Assembly: GCA_045627405.1 (NCBI GenBank) | Contig: JAZQNP010000020.1 | Location: forward strand, 1-45,071 | Direction of reading: 5' to 3' | DNA: 45,071 nucleotides | From: Firm-04 sp045627405 | GTDB lineage: Bacteria; Bacillota; Clostridia; Oscillospirales; Ruminococcaceae | Translations under genes and position numbers: made by a program | Shown: one piece after another, positions 8,386 to 15,774 of the stretch | How the letters are laid out: every line of letters begins with the position of its first letter | Numbering within the stretch: position 1 is the first letter of the stretch | Notes under the pieces: model-generated | Seen by the model: only the letters and a program-made list of their open reading frames with translations | Database searches by the model: none | What the model was told of the DNA's origin: nothing

Positions 8386-10062
8386 TTATTCCGGCGTCTC
8401 ATCGTCCTTGATCTCGGCAGCATGCTCATGATACTGATATACCGGCGTCATCGTCAGATCGCCCGTGCGTGCCGCCTCCGCAGACAGTGCATAGACCGCA
8501 GAGCCGGTTTTCAGATACAGCGTATCTCCGATGCAGGAGATGCCTGAATAGTAATAAAAATTCTCGCCGGTCGGATACAGCTCCCTGTCCTGTGCCAGAT
8601 CGAGTGTGTTCTCGGCAATGATGTTGCCGCTCCAATCCAGCGTAACGAGATGATATTTCGTCAGCATATTCTCTTCCGAAGTAACATTGGGATCAAGATC
8701 TGTGAGAGCATAGATATAGTCCGCATCCGCCGTGAACTCGGCGCAGTTGTGGCAAAGTACACTGTTCTGCTTTGTATCGAAGGAATAGAGATGCAGCTCT
8801 GCATCTGTCATCTGAATATTGACACCGTTCCCGTCCGTATCCGTATACTCTATCACGCCGGTAAACAGCAGGCTGCTGCCGTTCATCAGCTGTTTGTTCC
8901 CGGCAACCTTTGCGCTGAAATCCAGCACACGAAGCAGCTCAAACTGTCCGGTGCGGCAGTTGATGCGGTATTGCCCCGGTTTGAACGAATCCTTCGGATT
9001 GCTGTCGCCCATTCCCTTTATGCAGTAGACATAGTCGCCGATTCCCGACAGAGCGAGCAGACCGTTTGTTCTGACACCTTCTGCCCATTCTGTCTGCATC
9101 AGCGTTGTGACGCGTTTGCTGTCCGGCTCATAGGCATAGAACGACCATGCACTGATCTGCTGCATATCGGTCAGATCAAACGGATCCTCCGCCACATCGC
9201 AGTAGACGTCGCAGTTTGTACTGATCCAGAGGACACCGCGGTGTGCAGCCAGATACGCATAGCCGATCATCTCGTCCGCATTGTCCGGCAGCTCCAACGG
9301 CAGTGTTGCCATCTCCGTGACCGCCGAACCGTCCGGCTCATAGCGCAAAAGAACAAATTTCGTACCGTATGAAAGGACATTGCCGTTGTCTCCGGTCGCC
9401 TGTCTGTCGTTTTTGATTGCAACTGCCCAGATCGTCCCGTCAAACCATGTAATATCCGAGACAGAGTATATGTTTGTCGTCGCGACACAGTATGCATTTC
9501 CGTCATGCAGGCAGTTCGCGCGCGTGCAGAACCAGACATTCTCGCCGGTTTCCTTGTCGCAGTAGCGCAGACCGCTCAGCCATCGCGGTTCATTGATATA
9601 GACACCGTCGCTGTTGTAAACCGGCTGCGCGATCTCGGTATATGCCTGGAAATAATAGCCGTATTCCGTCTCGATGATGTCTCCTCCGGCAGGATTGTCG
9701 CGCTGGTCGGTCAGCTTCGGGCTGAACGCATTCAGCGGCTCAATGACCTCGATCGGCTGAATAGTATCGGCAATCTCAATCATGTTGTCAGAAATCTCAT
9801 TCTTTTGCGTCGTGGTGTCATGCCTTTGCATCGCAACCGCTGCCGTGATGCCGCCCGCGCCGAGCAGTGACGCCGCCAAGCCGATGCCCCATGCAAATTT
9901 TCCGGCGTGATGCCGTTTTGTTTCATTGCGTTTTTCCATAATGCGCCTGTTTCCTTTCTGCGTTTTCGCAAATCGTCCGGGGGCTGCGAGACGATCTGCT
10001 GCTTCCGCAAAAAAGCGGCGGTCTGCCTTCTCAATCATTTGCAAAAAATCCCGTTCTTTCAC
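8386..10062 (-). CDS. Module 2 membrane sensor / putative anti-sigma factor with propeller-like outer domain
   Basis: A 558-aa paralogue of the module 1 sensor. A GTG at 10062 is preferred over the ATG at 10068 because the latter abuts the AGGAGGG site; the GTG gives a 4-nt overlap with the sigma stop. The N-terminus has RDFLQM and FFAEAADR. The TM segment (about 57-78) ends in GITAAVAM. The outer domain has repeated beta units and a long insertion before the Cys motif (C179, C184, H186, C192), including Tyr-rich PVYNSDGVY. The LLRYEPDGSAVTE strand is shared with the other modules. It is the most diverged of modules 1-4 in its outer domain, which suggests a different signal. No catalytic motif was recognised. 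Confidence 0.7.
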   Translation of the reverse strand: MKERDFLQMIEKADRRFFAEAADRLAAPGRFAKTQKGNRRIMEKRNETKRHHAGKFAWGIGLAASLLGAGGITAAVAMQRHDTTTQKNEISDNMIEIADTIQPIEVIEPLNAFSPKLTDQRDNPAGGDIIETEYGYYFQAYTEIAQPVYNSDGVYINEPRWLSGLRYCDKETGENVWFCTRANCLHDGNAYCVATTNIYSVSDITWFDGTIWAVAIKNDRQATGDNGNVLSYGTKFVLLRYEPDGSAVTEMATLPLELPDNADEMIGYAYLAAHRGVLWISTNCDVYCDVAEDPFDLTDMQQISAWSFYAYEPDSKRVTTLMQTEWAEGVRTNGLLALSGIGDYVYCIKGMGDSNPKDSFKPGQYRINCRTGQFELLRVLDFSAKVAGNKQLMNGSSLLFTGVIEYTDTDGNGVNIQMTDAELHLYSFDTKQNSVLCHNCAEFTADADYIYALTDLDPNVTSEENMLTKYHLVTLDWSGNIIAENTLDLAQDRELYPTGENFYYYSGISCIGDTLYLKTGSAVYALSAEAARTGDLTMTPVYQYHEHAAEIKDDETPE

Positions 10063-10628
10063 AGCCATCCCTCCTCGTGCAGAAATTTCCGCAGCTTTTT
10101 GCGCGTCCGCATCAGACGCAGCGCGATGCCGTTGCGGGAAATCTGATACCCCGCGGCAATCTCTGCCACTGTCTTATGATTGCCGTATCGCTCGATGAAA
10201 ACGGTGCGTTCGTCCGGTGGAACGGTCGCCAGAAATCGGTTGACCGCATCCAGCATCATCGCCTCGTCAATCGCTTGCTCTACGGTGTTTTCGGACGGCT
10301 GCTGCTGTTCCTGCAAATCGTCCAGTGACAGCGTCGAACGTCCGCCGCCGCGCTTTTGCGCACTGCGCTTTTCCAGACGCTGAAAGGAGAGATTTCGCAC
10401 AGCCGTGCTGAGATATGCAAAAAGATTGTCCGGATATGCCGGCGGGATTGCATGCCACATCGCCATAAGCGCGTCATTCCAGACTTCTTCCGCATCGGCG
10501 TCATTGCTAAGAATTTGCGCTGCGATATGTCTGCATGCGCTGCCGTACTGTGCCGACAGTGCTTTGAGCGCGGCTTCGTCACGCGCCGCAAACAGGCTCA
10601 GGATCTGTTCGTCTTTCGTTGCTGCCAC
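10059..10628 (-). CDS. Module 2 ECF-type RNA polymerase sigma factor
   Basis: A 189-aa region 2/region 4 sigma factor, the same length as modules 1, 3 and 4. Region 2 includes NDADAEEVWNDALMAMW and FAYLSTAVRNLSFQRLEK; region 4 includes KTVAEIAAGYQISRNGIALRLMRT. It appears to start at GTG 10628 next to AAAGGAA; no ATG lies nearby in frame. The putative recognition helix differs from module 1 (SRNGIALRL against FSKVAVTL), so the promoters recognised may partly differ. The gene ends in EEGWL overlapping the sensor start. The candidate promoter is at 10648-10695. Confidence 0.92.
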   Translation of the reverse strand: MAATKDEQILSLFAARDEAALKALSAQYGSACRHIAAQILSNDADAEEVWNDALMAMWHAIPPAYPDNLFAYLSTAVRNLSFQRLEKRSAQKRGGGRSTLSLDDLQEQQQPSENTVEQAIDEAMMLDAVNRFLATVPPDERTVFIERYGNHKTVAEIAAGYQISRNGIALRLMRTRKKLRKFLHEEGWL

Positions 10629-10647
10629 TTCCTTTCATCATAAAGTG

Positions 10648-10695
10648 AGATGCACCTCTACTTTACATGATCGGAAACAGGCAGAGATTATTTCA
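10648..10695 (-). promoter_or_regulatory. Candidate ECF promoter and palindrome of sigma gene 2
   Basis: Minus strand: TGAAATA (10689-10695), 15 nt, CGATCA (10668-10673), 8 nt, then AGAGGTGCATCT (10648-10659), an imperfect copy of the module 1 palindrome. The order and spacing are the same as in modules 1, 3 and 4. Confidence 0.55.
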
Positions 10696-10712
10696 CACAA
10701 TGAAAGATTTTT

Positions 10713-12368
10713 TTAATATGACACGTCGTAGAGTGTTCTGGCTCTGTAATCCTCGGAGGAGATATGCCGAAATGCCGGGGAGAGCGACGGATTACCGCCC
10801 AGTGCCTCAGAGACAGACATCTGATACCAGCCGAACTGATACTGCACATAGAGCGTTCCCTGCTCCATGCGGAGCGGATTGATCGACTCGATCGAAGAGA
10901 AATACACCTGCTCCGTATACAGCTCAGGCTGCTGCTTCATTTCGGCTTCACTGTCGATCTGTACCTTTTGCAGATTGCCGTTCCAGTCATAGATCCAAAG
11001 CTCGCTTTGCACTTCACAGCCAAGATAGGTCTGCCCGTTTTCCAGCTCCTCCGCAAATTCCGCGGGTTCGCGCAGCCGGTGCCGCTGCTTCAACAGAATA
11101 AAATGCTCGGCATCTGCCGTAAATCCGGTGCAGTCTTCGCCCGCTGAGTGGTCGGTGAAATCCTCTTCTTTGAGCGTGAGAATCCGGTCGCCGGTTGTCA
11201 GATCATAGAGGCAGTATTCCCATTTTTGCTGTGAATCGGTATTTTCCTCATCCTGTTTCCGACAGAACAGTCTGTCTCCGTGCACAAAATAAGAATTACT
11301 TATGTTTACATATATATCGAGCAGTTTCTCTGTTTCCCCGGTCAGACAGGAAAGCCGCCAGATGCCGGTCGTCAGACCGTTCTGTTCGCCCCAAGATGCT
11401 TGCAGGACTTCAAAATAAATATAGTTTCCTTCGCCCTGCAAATTGATCGGATTTGCAAGGGAATAATAATGCTCCTGTGCATCGGCAGAGAGCAAAACAG
11501 TCGTCTGCCCACTTGTGACTTCATACGCGCTGAACTGATAATCGCAGAGTATTTCCACGCCGGCGGTGCTGAGGTTCGGATCATCCGATTGGTAATAGAC
11601 ATTTCTGCTTACAGTATACCACAGATAGCCGCGATGTGCAATCAGCTCCGCCTGCACGCTGATCTCATGCTCTGTGTCCGCCTCGCAGATCGTTTGCAGC
11701 TCGGTGATCGCAGAGCCGTCCGGCTCATAGCGCAGCAGCACGACAGACTGATCCTCCGATTTCTGCGCAATCGTATAGAGACAGCCCTCGAACCAGACCG
11801 GTGTATTTACAAGCTGGTCATATTTGCTTGTGGTCGCAACGCAGAATTCATTGCCGTCGTGCAGACAGTTTGCGCGGTTGCAGAGCCAGACGACCTCACC
11901 GGTCTCCTTGTCGCTGTAAAAGAGCGACTTTCGCTCTTTGCTGTTTTCCTTATCCGAGCTGTCCGATTGACTGCGCTTGAAAAAATAAAATCCGTTTTCC
12001 GATTCCGCAAGTCCGCGCATACCGGGCGTGTCGGTCTGATCAGTCAGCGCGAACATGCTGTTTTGCTCGATCACATCCGGCGTACTCGTTTGCTTTGTGG
12101 TATCGGATGTGTTGCTTCCGTGCATCGCAACCGCTGCCGTGATGCCGCCCGCGCCGAGCAGTGCCGCCGCCAAGCCGATGCCCCATGCAATTTTTCCGGC
12201 GTGATGCCGGATCTTATGTGTATTGTTCTCCGTGTTCATCTGATGCCCGATTCCTTTCTGAGCGGCTGTCTGTGCACGGTGCGCAGCCTCCCGCCCTGCC
12301 GCCTCCGCAAAAAATGCGCGGTCGGTCCGCCTGACGGCGCGCAGAAAGTCCTTTTCCTTAATCCTCAC
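10713..12368 (-). CDS. Module 3 membrane sensor / putative anti-sigma factor with propeller-like outer domain
   Basis: A 551-aa paralogue. The GTG start at 12368 gives a 4-nt overlap with the sigma gene, and AGGAGGG lies 7-8 nt upstream. The N-terminus shows KEKDFLRAV and FFAEAAGR. The TM helix (about 60-82) ends in GITAAVAM. The outer domain has C163, C168, H170 and C176 of the shared motif, then KSEDQSVVLLRYEPDG and HRGYLWY strands, consistent with a propeller of about six or seven blades. It is closest to the module 4 sensor, including a 221-nt stretch with only about 20 mismatches. The partner is probably the sigma factor at 12365-12934. Confidence 0.7.
   Translation of the reverse strand: MRIKEKDFLRAVRRTDRAFFAEAAGREAAHRAQTAAQKGIGHQMNTENNTHKIRHHAGKIAWGIGLAAALLGAGGITAAVAMHGSNTSDTTKQTSTPDVIEQNSMFALTDQTDTPGMRGLAESENGFYFFKRSQSDSSDKENSKERKSLFYSDKETGEVVWLCNRANCLHDGNEFCVATTSKYDQLVNTPVWFEGCLYTIAQKSEDQSVVLLRYEPDGSAITELQTICEADTEHEISVQAELIAHRGYLWYTVSRNVYYQSDDPNLSTAGVEILCDYQFSAYEVTSGQTTVLLSADAQEHYYSLANPINLQGEGNYIYFEVLQASWGEQNGLTTGIWRLSCLTGETEKLLDIYVNISNSYFVHGDRLFCRKQDEENTDSQQKWEYCLYDLTTGDRILTLKEEDFTDHSAGEDCTGFTADAEHFILLKQRHRLREPAEFAEELENGQTYLGCEVQSELWIYDWNGNLQKVQIDSEAEMKQQPELYTEQVYFSSIESINPLRMEQGTLYVQYQFGWYQMSVSEALGGNPSLSPAFRHISSEDYRARTLYDVSY
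11704..11924. repeat. Paralogous DNA repeat, copy 1 (pairs with 13973-14193)
   Basis: This part of the module 3 sensor gene aligns without gaps to 13973-14193 in the module 4 gene. By eye there are about 20 differences in 221 nt. It covers the Cys/His motif and the LLRYEPDG strand, and indicates a recent duplication or gene conversion. Confidence 0.8.
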
Positions 12369-12934
12369 AGCCAGCCCTCCTCGTTCAGATATTTCCGCAG
12401 TTTCAGGCGTGTGCGCATCAGCGTGACGGCGACCTTGCTCTGTGAGATGCCGAACGCCTCCGCGATCTCCCTGATCGTGCGGCCGTTTCCGTAGTGATGC
12501 ACAAAGACGGTACGGGCGTCATAGGAAAGCGTATGCAGGAACCGGCGGACTGCCTCATCCAGCAGTGCCTCGTCCATGAGCTGCTCCACGCGGTTTTCCG
12601 CCGGCTGCTGATGCTCCGCGAGTGCGTCCAGCGAGACCGGCTGCTGTCCGCCGCCGCGCTTTTGCGCATTGCGCTTTTCCAGCCGCTGATAGGCGAGCTG
12701 CCGCACCGCCGCGCGCAGATATGCCGGAAGATTGTCCGGCTTTGCGGGCGGGATCGCGTTCCAGATGTGCAGAAGTGCGTCATTGCACACCTCCTCTGCA
12801 TCCGCGTCATTGCCGAGAATTTCGGCTGCGATGCGTCTGCATCCGCTGCCGTACTGCGATGCCAGTGTCCTGAGCGCAGTCTCGTCGCGTTCTGCCAGCA
12901 GTTCTATGATCTGCCTGTCGTCCGTTGTGATCAC
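12365..12934 (-). CDS. Module 3 ECF-type RNA polymerase sigma factor
   Basis: A 189-aa region 2/region 4 sigma factor. Region 2 carries NDADAEEVCNDALLHIW and LPAYLRAAVRQLAYQRLEK; region 4 carries RTIREIAEAFGISQSKVAVTL, nearly the same recognition segment as module 1, so promoter overlap with module 1 is likely. The probable start is GTG 12934 beside GGAAAGGAA. It ends EEGWL with the embedded AGGAGGG for the sensor gene. The candidate promoter is at 12946-12994. The gap to the preceding module 4 sensor stop is 96 nt with no strong terminator, so read-through from upstream modules is possible. Confidence 0.92.
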   Translation of the reverse strand: MITTDDRQIIELLAERDETALRTLASQYGSGCRRIAAEILGNDADAEEVCNDALLHIWNAIPPAKPDNLPAYLRAAVRQLAYQRLEKRNAQKRGGGQQPVSLDALAEHQQPAENRVEQLMDEALLDEAVRRFLHTLSYDARTVFVHHYGNGRTIREIAEAFGISQSKVAVTLMRTRLKLRKYLNEEGWL

Positions 12935-12945
12935 TTCCTTTCCGT

Positions 12946-12994
12946 AGAGGTCCCTCTGTCATATAGGAATCGGAAAAGGGGTCAGTTGTTTACA
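12946..12994 (-). promoter_or_regulatory. Candidate ECF promoter and palindrome of sigma gene 3
   Basis: Minus strand: TGTAAAC (12988-12994), 15 nt, CGATTC (12967-12972), 9 nt, then AGAGGGACCTCT (12946-12957), a near-perfect palindrome. The -35-like heptamer is identical to that of module 1. Confidence 0.6.
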
Positions 12995-13029
12995 CCTCCG
13001 TGAAAAAAAGTTATAGGGAAAAATTCATT

Positions 13030-14622
13030 TTAAAAATTTCTGTCATTTCCGGTATCATGCCGGAATGCGGGTGTCAGCGACGAATTGCCGTTCAGCGCGT
13101 CTGCAACGGACATCTGATACCAGCCGTAGGTGTATTTGACATAGAGCGTACCGTGCGCCATGCGCAGCGCGTTCATATAGAAGTTGATTAGGTATCCGCT
13201 CCGAAACTCCTGATACAGTTCCGGCAGCTGTTTCATTTCGGCTTCGCTGTCGATCTCCACAGTTTGCAGATTTCCGTTCCAGTCATAGATCGAAAGCTTC
13301 CCCACGGGATGATCCGGATCCTCGTCTGTGAAGATTTCTTTGAGCAGGATCAGATGCTCCGCGTCCGCCGTGAATCCGCTGTACCAGTTCCCGTCTTCCA
13401 CCGACGGTGCATTCGGGTTGTCTGCGAACAGATCCTCTTTGGTCGTCAGATCGTAAAGGCAGATATTGCATTCCTCATGCCAGTTCCCGCCGGGGGAGAC
13501 ATGCGTCACATTCTGCTCATAGAACAGCCTGTCGCCGCTGACCAGCAGCGTGTCCTGCTCTGTCTGCTGGGAGAGCTGGGTATCCAGCAGCTTTTCCGTC
13601 TCTCCGGTCAGGCAGGAGAGCCGCCAGATGCCGGTCGTCAGCTCGTTTTTCTCGCCCCATGAGGATTCATATACGGAAAAATAGAGCCAGTCTCCGTCGC
13701 CCAGAAGATGAACCGGATAGGCATAGCGGTAATATTGCTTTTGCCCGTCGGCGGAGAGCACCACGGTCGTCTGTCCGCTGTTGACGTCATACGCGCCGAG
13801 CTGATAATCGCAGAGTATTTCCACGCCGGCGGTGCCAAGGTTCGGATCCTCTTCCACATAAAATTTGTTCCGGCTGACCGTATACCAGAGATAGCCCCGA
13901 TGCGCAATGATCTCTGCCTGCATTTCAGACTCATACACGGTGCTGTCTCCGGTATAGATCGTCAGCATCTCGGTGATCGCAGAGCCGTCCGGCTCATAGC
14001 GCAGCAGCACGACGGACTGATCCTCGGATTTCTGTGCAATCGTATAGAGATAGCCTTCAAACCAGACCGGGAAACTGACGAGCTGTTCGTATTTGCTTGT
14101 GGTCGCAACACAGAATTCATTGCCGTCGTGCAGGCAGTTTGCGCGGTTGCAGAACCAGACGCACTCGCCGGTCTCCTTGTCGCTGTAAAAGAGATACCGA
14201 TGGGAATCCCACTTGCCGTCATGAAAGTCTTTCATGAAATAATATCCCTTGTCCGACTCCGCGATGCCGTGCATCCCGGGCGTGTCGGTCTGATCGGTCA
14301 GTTGTAATCCAAGGCGGTTCTCGGTGATGACTTCCAGCTCTTCGCTGATGTCGCCGGACTGTTCAGTGTACTGTCTGTTGTCATTGCCGCTCTGCCGCAT
14401 CGCAACCGCTGCCGTGATGCCGCCGGTTGTCAGAAGCACCGCTCCTGCCAGAACCGGAATCCAGAGGCGTCTTTTCTTCTTCTGATGTTTCTCCATCTGA
14501 TGCGTCCCTCCTGCTTTCTTCTGCGCGAGAAACGCCTGCGGATCTGCCGCACGCTCTGCCGCTTTCGCAAAAAAGCTGCCGTCAGCACGCCGCACGGCAC
14601 GCAGAAATTCTTTCTCTGTCAT
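13030..14622 (-). CDS. Module 4 membrane sensor / putative anti-sigma factor with propeller-like outer domain
   Basis: A 530-aa paralogue starting at ATG 14622, which overlaps the sigma stop as ATGA; AGGAGGG is correctly placed. The N-terminus has EKEFLRAV and FFAKAAER. Basic residues (about 44-52) precede a TM helix (about 53-75) ending in GITAAVAM. The outer domain has C158, C163, H165 and C171 of the common motif plus an extra C154, and the LTDQTDTPGM and RYEPDGSAITE segments shared with module 3. It is the nearest relative of the module 3 sensor. The anti-sigma function is inferred. Confidence 0.7.
   Translation of the reverse strand: MTEKEFLRAVRRADGSFFAKAAERAADPQAFLAQKKAGGTHQMEKHQKKKRRLWIPVLAGAVLLTTGGITAAVAMRQSGNDNRQYTEQSGDISEELEVITENRLGLQLTDQTDTPGMHGIAESDKGYYFMKDFHDGKWDSHRYLFYSDKETGECVWFCNRANCLHDGNEFCVATTSKYEQLVSFPVWFEGYLYTIAQKSEDQSVVLLRYEPDGSAITEMLTIYTGDSTVYESEMQAEIIAHRGYLWYTVSRNKFYVEEDPNLGTAGVEILCDYQLGAYDVNSGQTTVVLSADGQKQYYRYAYPVHLLGDGDWLYFSVYESSWGEKNELTTGIWRLSCLTGETEKLLDTQLSQQTEQDTLLVSGDRLFYEQNVTHVSPGGNWHEECNICLYDLTTKEDLFADNPNAPSVEDGNWYSGFTADAEHLILLKEIFTDEDPDHPVGKLSIYDWNGNLQTVEIDSEAEMKQLPELYQEFRSGYLINFYMNALRMAHGTLYVKYTYGWYQMSVADALNGNSSLTPAFRHDTGNDRNF
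13973..14193. repeat. Paralogous DNA repeat, copy 2 (pairs with 11704-11924)
   Basis: Second copy of the 221-nt block in the sensor genes of modules 3 and 4, gap-free and about 91 percent identical by eye. Confidence 0.8.
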
Positions 14623-15188
14623 AGCAAGCCCTCCTCACGCAAATACTTTTTCAGCCTGATGCGCGTCCGCATCAAACTGAGTGCTGTTTTGTTCTGTGAA
14701 ATCTGATACATCTCCGCAATTTCTGCAATCGTTTTACCGTTGCCGTAACGCTGAACAAAAATAGTACATGCGTCGTCCGGCAGTGTGGACAAAAAGCGGT
14801 CAACCGCATCTTTCAGAAACGCCGCGTCAATCATTTCTTCCACATCGCGCTGCGCCGGATGCAGCTGCTCCGGCATCGCTTCCAGCGACACTGCCGCCGC
14901 TCCGCCGCCGCGCTTTTGCGCACGCTGCTGTTTCAGACGCGTATACGACAGCCGCCGCACGGTCGTACAGAGATATGCAAACAGATTGTCCGGCTTTGCA
15001 GGCGGAATCGCATTCCAGATGTGCATGAGCGTGTCATTCCACATCTCCTGCGCGTCCTCCTCGCTGCCGAGAATCTGTGCTGCAATCTTTCTGCACGCGC
15101 CGCCGTACTGTGCGTTCAGTGCTTGGAGTGCATCCTCCTTGCGGGCAATCAGCAGATCCATGATCTGCCTGTCGTCCATTGTGATCAC
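14619..15188 (-). CDS. Module 4 ECF-type RNA polymerase sigma factor
   Basis: A 189-aa sigma factor. Region 2 carries GSEEDAQEMWNDTLMHIW and FAYLCTTVRRLSYTRLKQ; region 4 carries KTIAEIAEMYQISQNKTALSL. The latter recognition segment is distinct from modules 1 and 3 and nearer module 2. The start may be GTG 15188 or ATG 15179; GTG matches the start position in modules 2 and 3. It ends EEGLL, again carrying GAGGAGGG for the downstream gene. Its promoter copy (15197-15246) is the most diverged of the four, in line with the different sigma sequence. Confidence 0.9.
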   Translation of the reverse strand: MITMDDRQIMDLLIARKEDALQALNAQYGGACRKIAAQILGSEEDAQEMWNDTLMHIWNAIPPAKPDNLFAYLCTTVRRLSYTRLKQQRAQKRGGGAAAVSLEAMPEQLHPAQRDVEEMIDAAFLKDAVDRFLSTLPDDACTIFVQRYGNGKTIAEIAEMYQISQNKTALSLMRTRIRLKKYLREEGLL

Positions 15189-15196
15189 ATCCTCTC

Positions 15197-15246
15197 AGAG
15201 AGTCTCTCTGTTTCACAAGAACAAAATTTGCATGGGGAATATTTCA
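15197..15246 (-). promoter_or_regulatory. Candidate ECF promoter and palindrome of sigma gene 4
   Basis: Minus strand: TGAAATA (15240-15246), 15 nt, TTGTTC (15219-15224, diverged from CGATC), 9 nt, then AGAGAGACTCTCT (15197-15209), a 13-nt palindrome. The architecture is conserved although the -10-like part is not. Confidence 0.5.
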
Positions 15247-15279
15247 TAGCAGAAGGAACTTTTTTAGAAAATCTTTATT

Positions 15280-15774
15280 TTATCTTTCATCCTCACCTCC
15301 GGAAAGCTCCATACGCAGACGCTTATGTCCTCTTTGCAGCAGGGAACTGACCGTGTTTTCTTTTTTGTCCAGCATCTTTGCGATTTCCTTGATTGTATAG
15401 CCCTCGCAGTCATGCAGATACACCACGGCTGCATACGGCTTCGGCAATTCACGGATCATCTGCAAAATTTCCGCGGCACTGCTGTCATCCTCCGCTGCAA
15501 GCGCGGATTCCGGCACATCTTCTATGTCCACGCGCAGCCGCTTCCAGACGCTTTTATGCAGATTCTTTGCGCGATTGATGACCGCACGGAGAATGTACGC
15601 TTTCAGATGCTCGTCATCGCGGAACTGCGGCGGCTTTTTATGGAGTGCAAAGAACACCTCCTGTGCGATGTCCTCTGCATCCTGCCGGTTTCCCGTGCAG
15701 CAGAACGCCGCCTGCAATGCCGTGTCACCGTATTTTCGGAAAGCGTACAGGGCGATGTTTCCCTCAATCAGCAT
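15280..15774 (-). CDS. Module 5 ECF-type RNA polymerase sigma factor (gene order reversed)
   Basis: A 164-aa sigma factor, shorter than the other four and clearly a different subgroup. Region 2 includes NRQDAEDIAQEVFFALH and HLKAYILRAVINRAKN. Region 4 includes ELPKPYAAVVYLHDCEGYTIKEIAKMLDKKENTVSSLLQRGHKRLR, a classic RpoE-like helix-turn-helix. The start at ATG 15774 is preceded by AGGAGGTG and lies within the end of the sensor gene (11-nt overlap), so here the sensor is translated first. The protein ends in GGEDER and lacks the EEGWL tail. No strong terminator follows before the module 4 promoter. Confidence 0.92.
   Translation of the reverse strand: MLIEGNIALYAFRKYGDTALQAAFCCTGNRQDAEDIAQEVFFALHKKPPQFRDDEHLKAYILRAVINRAKNLHKSVWKRLRVDIEDVPESALAAEDDSSAAEILQMIRELPKPYAAVVYLHDCEGYTIKEIAKMLDKKENTVSSLLQRGHKRLRMELSGGEDER

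Noticed and set aside
11280..12494. A 404-codon plus-strand open frame opposite sensor 3
   Set aside because: The opposite frame has a conserved TM segment, Cys/His motif and paralogues; the plus frame has none.
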